Positions 62,178 to 64,000 of a stretch of 64,000 bases of DNA are shown here, piece after piece (within the stretch, counting starts at the first letter, position 1; every line of letters starts with the position of its first letter). The stretch is from Paenibacillus sp. DMB5 (GTDB lineage Bacteria; Bacillota; Bacilli; Paenibacillales; Paenibacillaceae). The notes under the pieces are model-generated. The model worked only from the letters and a program-made list of their open reading frames with translations. It ran no database searches and was not told the DNA's origin. Where the stretch lies: the NCBI RefSeq assembly GCF_001517085.1, contig NZ_LRAC01000092.1:37915-101914 (forward strand). The letters run 5' to 3'. Position numbers and translations under genes: made by a program.

Positions 62178-64000
62178 TCCGCTGCAGGGTGGTACCGGGA
62201 TCACCACACCATCCCCTCCCGGCTTCAGCGGAGACGGGCAAAGCCTGAGGGCAGTGTCTGCCTCCGCATACCGCCCGGATATACAACCAACCGAGAACAG
62301 CCAGACCGGTAACGGAGACAGCAATCCTCTGTACTACCGTCTGCTGTTCTCTTTGGCTATTATGAGCATGTTCATCAGCTGGCTGATGCCGCTGCATCAG
62401 TACGTACCGGCGGCGGATACAGTGGAGCTGCTGGAGCTGCTGATGCTTGCAGCAGGAGTGCTGCTCCTGTGGGGCAGCTTCCGGGTTCCCGCCGTGCTGC
62501 AGTTTTCTGTACAATTTGTCCTGATTGCCCTGACCTGGTACATTGCCTGCGACAGAAATGAAGGTCCGCACTGGCTTGGAGCTTATGCTGCAGGGATTCC
62601 CGGGGATGCTGCACGGTTATTTACCGGCAGAGTGTCGGAGCTGAGCGAGGATAGCCGTCTGCTTATTCTGGTTCTGGGCTGGGGCCTGCTCGTTGCTTCC
62701 GTACAGCAGCTGGCGCTGTACAGAGGGACCACTACCCTGTTTACAGCCGTTACTGCAGGCTATCTCATTGTGCTTGATATTATTTTTGGTATTAATACAA
62801 CAGGGTGTATAATAGCGGCCGCAGTGCTGACGCTCTGGATGCGGGGGCTGGCCGGGCTGCAGCAGCTCAAAGAGCAGACGGATCAGAGCAGGCTGCCTTA
62901 TTACCGCTGGGCAGGCTTTACGCTGCTCGCGGCTATCCTGCTGACGGTAGCGGCCTGGACGGGCAGCCGGCTGTACGGGCCTCGTCCGGCTGCGCCTGTA
63001 ACCCTGCAGCCGGTAATGGAGCAGCTGAGGCATTGGGCCGAAAGCGGAGTTTCGAGCCGGACAGGGAAGGAAGTGTCTTTTGCCGGTACTGCGGGAACCA
63101 CAGGATATGGAACCGGTGAGGGTGAGCTTGGAGCGCCGCTGACTCCGGGCACTGCACCTGTTTTTACTGCAGCCGTCAGCCGTCCGGTATACTGGCGGGG
63201 GGAAAGCCTTGCCTATTACGACGGGCGCCGCTGGATCCGGGAGGGCATTATGTATGAGCCGCTTAATCTGACGGTTCTTCCCTCGGATGAAATGACTGCT
63301 GCCCTGGCTGCGGATTCCTCCGGCCGCCGGACACTGGCTCAGCGGATTGAGCTTGCCGCTCCTGTGTCCGGCGGCCAGCCGCTGTTCAGTGCAGGCACGG
63401 TAGCTGATGTCGGGAAGGTGGAACTGACGGATGGAACCAGGCTTGGATATGTGCTGACGAATCCGGAGAAGGACCGCTTCCGTCTGCCCGTAACTGCCGG
63501 CTCAGCCGCAATCACAGCCTATGAGGTTCAATCGCTGCTGCCGGAGAGTGATCCTGCATTGCTGCGCGGGCTGAATGACCAGGATCCGCAGGATATCGCC
63601 GGTCCATATCTGCAGCTGCCGGCAAATCTTCCCGGACGGGTCGCCGCACTTGCTGCAGAGCTTACGTCCGGGGCGGAGAACCGGTATGATGCCGCCGCAG
63701 CGGTCCGCAGCTACCTCAGCAGCAGATATCCGTATACGCTGGATACCCGTATTCCGCCGGAAGAGGCGGATTTCGTGGATGATTTCCTGTTCACTGCCAA
63801 GCAGGGCTACTGCGTCCATTTTGCTTCGGCGATGACGGTCCTGCTGCGCAGCAGCGGCATTCCGGCCCGCTATGTGCAGGGCTACGGGCCCGGCACTCCT
63901 GAGCGCGGGCGCTATCTTATCACCCAGGCGGATGCCCATGCCTGGGTGGAAGTGTACTTCCCCGGCGCGGGCTGGGTCCCCTTCGACCCTACGCCGGGGG
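62146..64000 (+). CDS. TgpA-like transmembrane transglutaminase (5' part)
   Basis: It starts at ATG 62146 with AAGGAGG upstream, inside the end of the DUF58 gene, and runs off the right edge; at least 618 residues are visible. Six or so membrane helices (residues about 65-280) precede an extracytoplasmic part. The transglutaminase-like core near the right edge has the catalytic Cys in AKQGYCVHFASAMTVLLR, the His in DAHAWVEVYFPGAGW and the Asp in FDPTPG. It fits the DUF3488-transglutaminase family (TgpA), whose periplasmic or surface role is not well known. Coupled to the DUF58 gene. No stop codon seen up to the end. Confidence 0.88.
   Translation, partial: MNFRGNPHWGSPLQGGTGITTPSPPGFSGDGQSLRAVSASAYRPDIQPTENSQTGNGDSNPLYYRLLFSLAIMSMFISWLMPLHQYVPAADTVELLELLMLAAGVLLLWGSFRVPAVLQFSVQFVLIALTWYIACDRNEGPHWLGAYAAGIPGDAARLFTGRVSELSEDSRLLILVLGWGLLVASVQQLALYRGTTTLFTAVTAGYLIVLDIIFGINTTGCIIAAAVLTLWMRGLAGLQQLKEQTDQSRLPYYRWAGFTLLAAILLTVAAWTGSRLYGPRPAAPVTLQPVMEQLRHWAESGVSSRTGKEVSFAGTAGTTGYGTGEGELGAPLTPGTAPVFTAAVSRPVYWRGESLAYYDGRRWIREGIMYEPLNLTVLPSDEMTAALAADSSGRRTLAQRIELAAPVSGGQPLFSAGTVADVGKVELTDGTRLGYVLTNPEKDRFRLPVTAGSAAITAYEVQSLLPESDPALLRGLNDQDPQDIAGPYLQLPANLPGRVAALAAELTSGAENRYDAAAAVRSYLSSRYPYTLDTRIPPEEADFVDDFLFTAKQGYCVHFASAMTVLLRSSGIPARYVQGYGPGTPERGRYLITQADAHAWVEVYFPGAGWVPFDPTPG

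Overview
The window reads as chromosomal DNA of an aerobic, spore-former-like Firmicute, most likely Paenibacillus or a close relative. Pointers are single-membrane cell-envelope genes (LCP ligase, EcsAB, single-domain type I signal peptidase, DedA), Bacillus-type small proteins (YneF, bacilliredoxin), a KinB-like sporulation-type kinase, copper-amine-oxidase-like stalk domains fused to secreted enzymes, strong Shine-Dalgarno sites with many GTG/TTG starts, and a mid-fifties GC content with AT-rich intergenic DNA. I see no rRNA, tRNA, prophage, transposase or CRISPR array. Most of the window is housekeeping or accessory metabolism in short transcription units, often bounded by clear bidirectional terminators.

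Layout. 1-2.7 kb: end of a YkcB-like lipid-linked sugar transferase, its YkcC-like GT2 partner, and a small FAD oxidoreductase. 2.7-5 kb: an OmpR-type two-component system. 5.1-10.2 kb: glycogen genes glgC-glgD-glgP behind a consensus promoter with a 200-nt leader, without glgA or glgB. 10.3-19.8 kb: methionine sulfoxide reductase, small regulators, two MFS exporters (one frameshifted), a MarR repressor, ecsAB and an HI0933-type flavoprotein. 19.9-25.8 kb: KinB-like kinase, bacilliredoxin, nadE, a hydrolase, acpS and a frameshifted mutY. 26-34.5 kb: sodA, lepB, queG-ogt, yneF, folE, a DUF2935-SOD fusion and an anchored hydrolase. 34.6-40.3 kb: an IclR regulator, an orphan LuxR-type regulator and aconitase. 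40.5-47.5 kb: a peptidoglycan amidase-like protein, ddl, a small unknown gene coupled to uvsE, an inositol-monophosphatase-like gene, a secreted SGNH hydrolase and def. 47.5-55 kb: hemL, an LCP protein, bcp and a 1426-residue double-activase iron-sulfur protein. 55-64 kb: DinB-like protein, WYL regulator with divergent MFS exporter, DedA, polysaccharide deacetylase, and a DUF58 / TgpA-like transglutaminase pair running off the end.

Three observations stand out. (1) Two intergenic elements of about 187 bp (13765-13951 and 26165-26352) each carry four 23-bp imperfect palindromes with the same 8-7-8 architecture and almost identical spacing (51/62/51 and 51/62/52 bp), although the DNA between the boxes has diverged. 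(2) A 17-bp palindrome in the leader of the IclR gene recurs, with 14 of 17 positions identical, in the aconitase leader 5.6 kb away, which suggests one regulator for both. (3) Three otherwise intact genes (an MFS exporter, mutY and a DUF58 gene) are each broken by what looks like one missing base. This pattern is more easily explained by residual sequencing error than by three independent gene losses.
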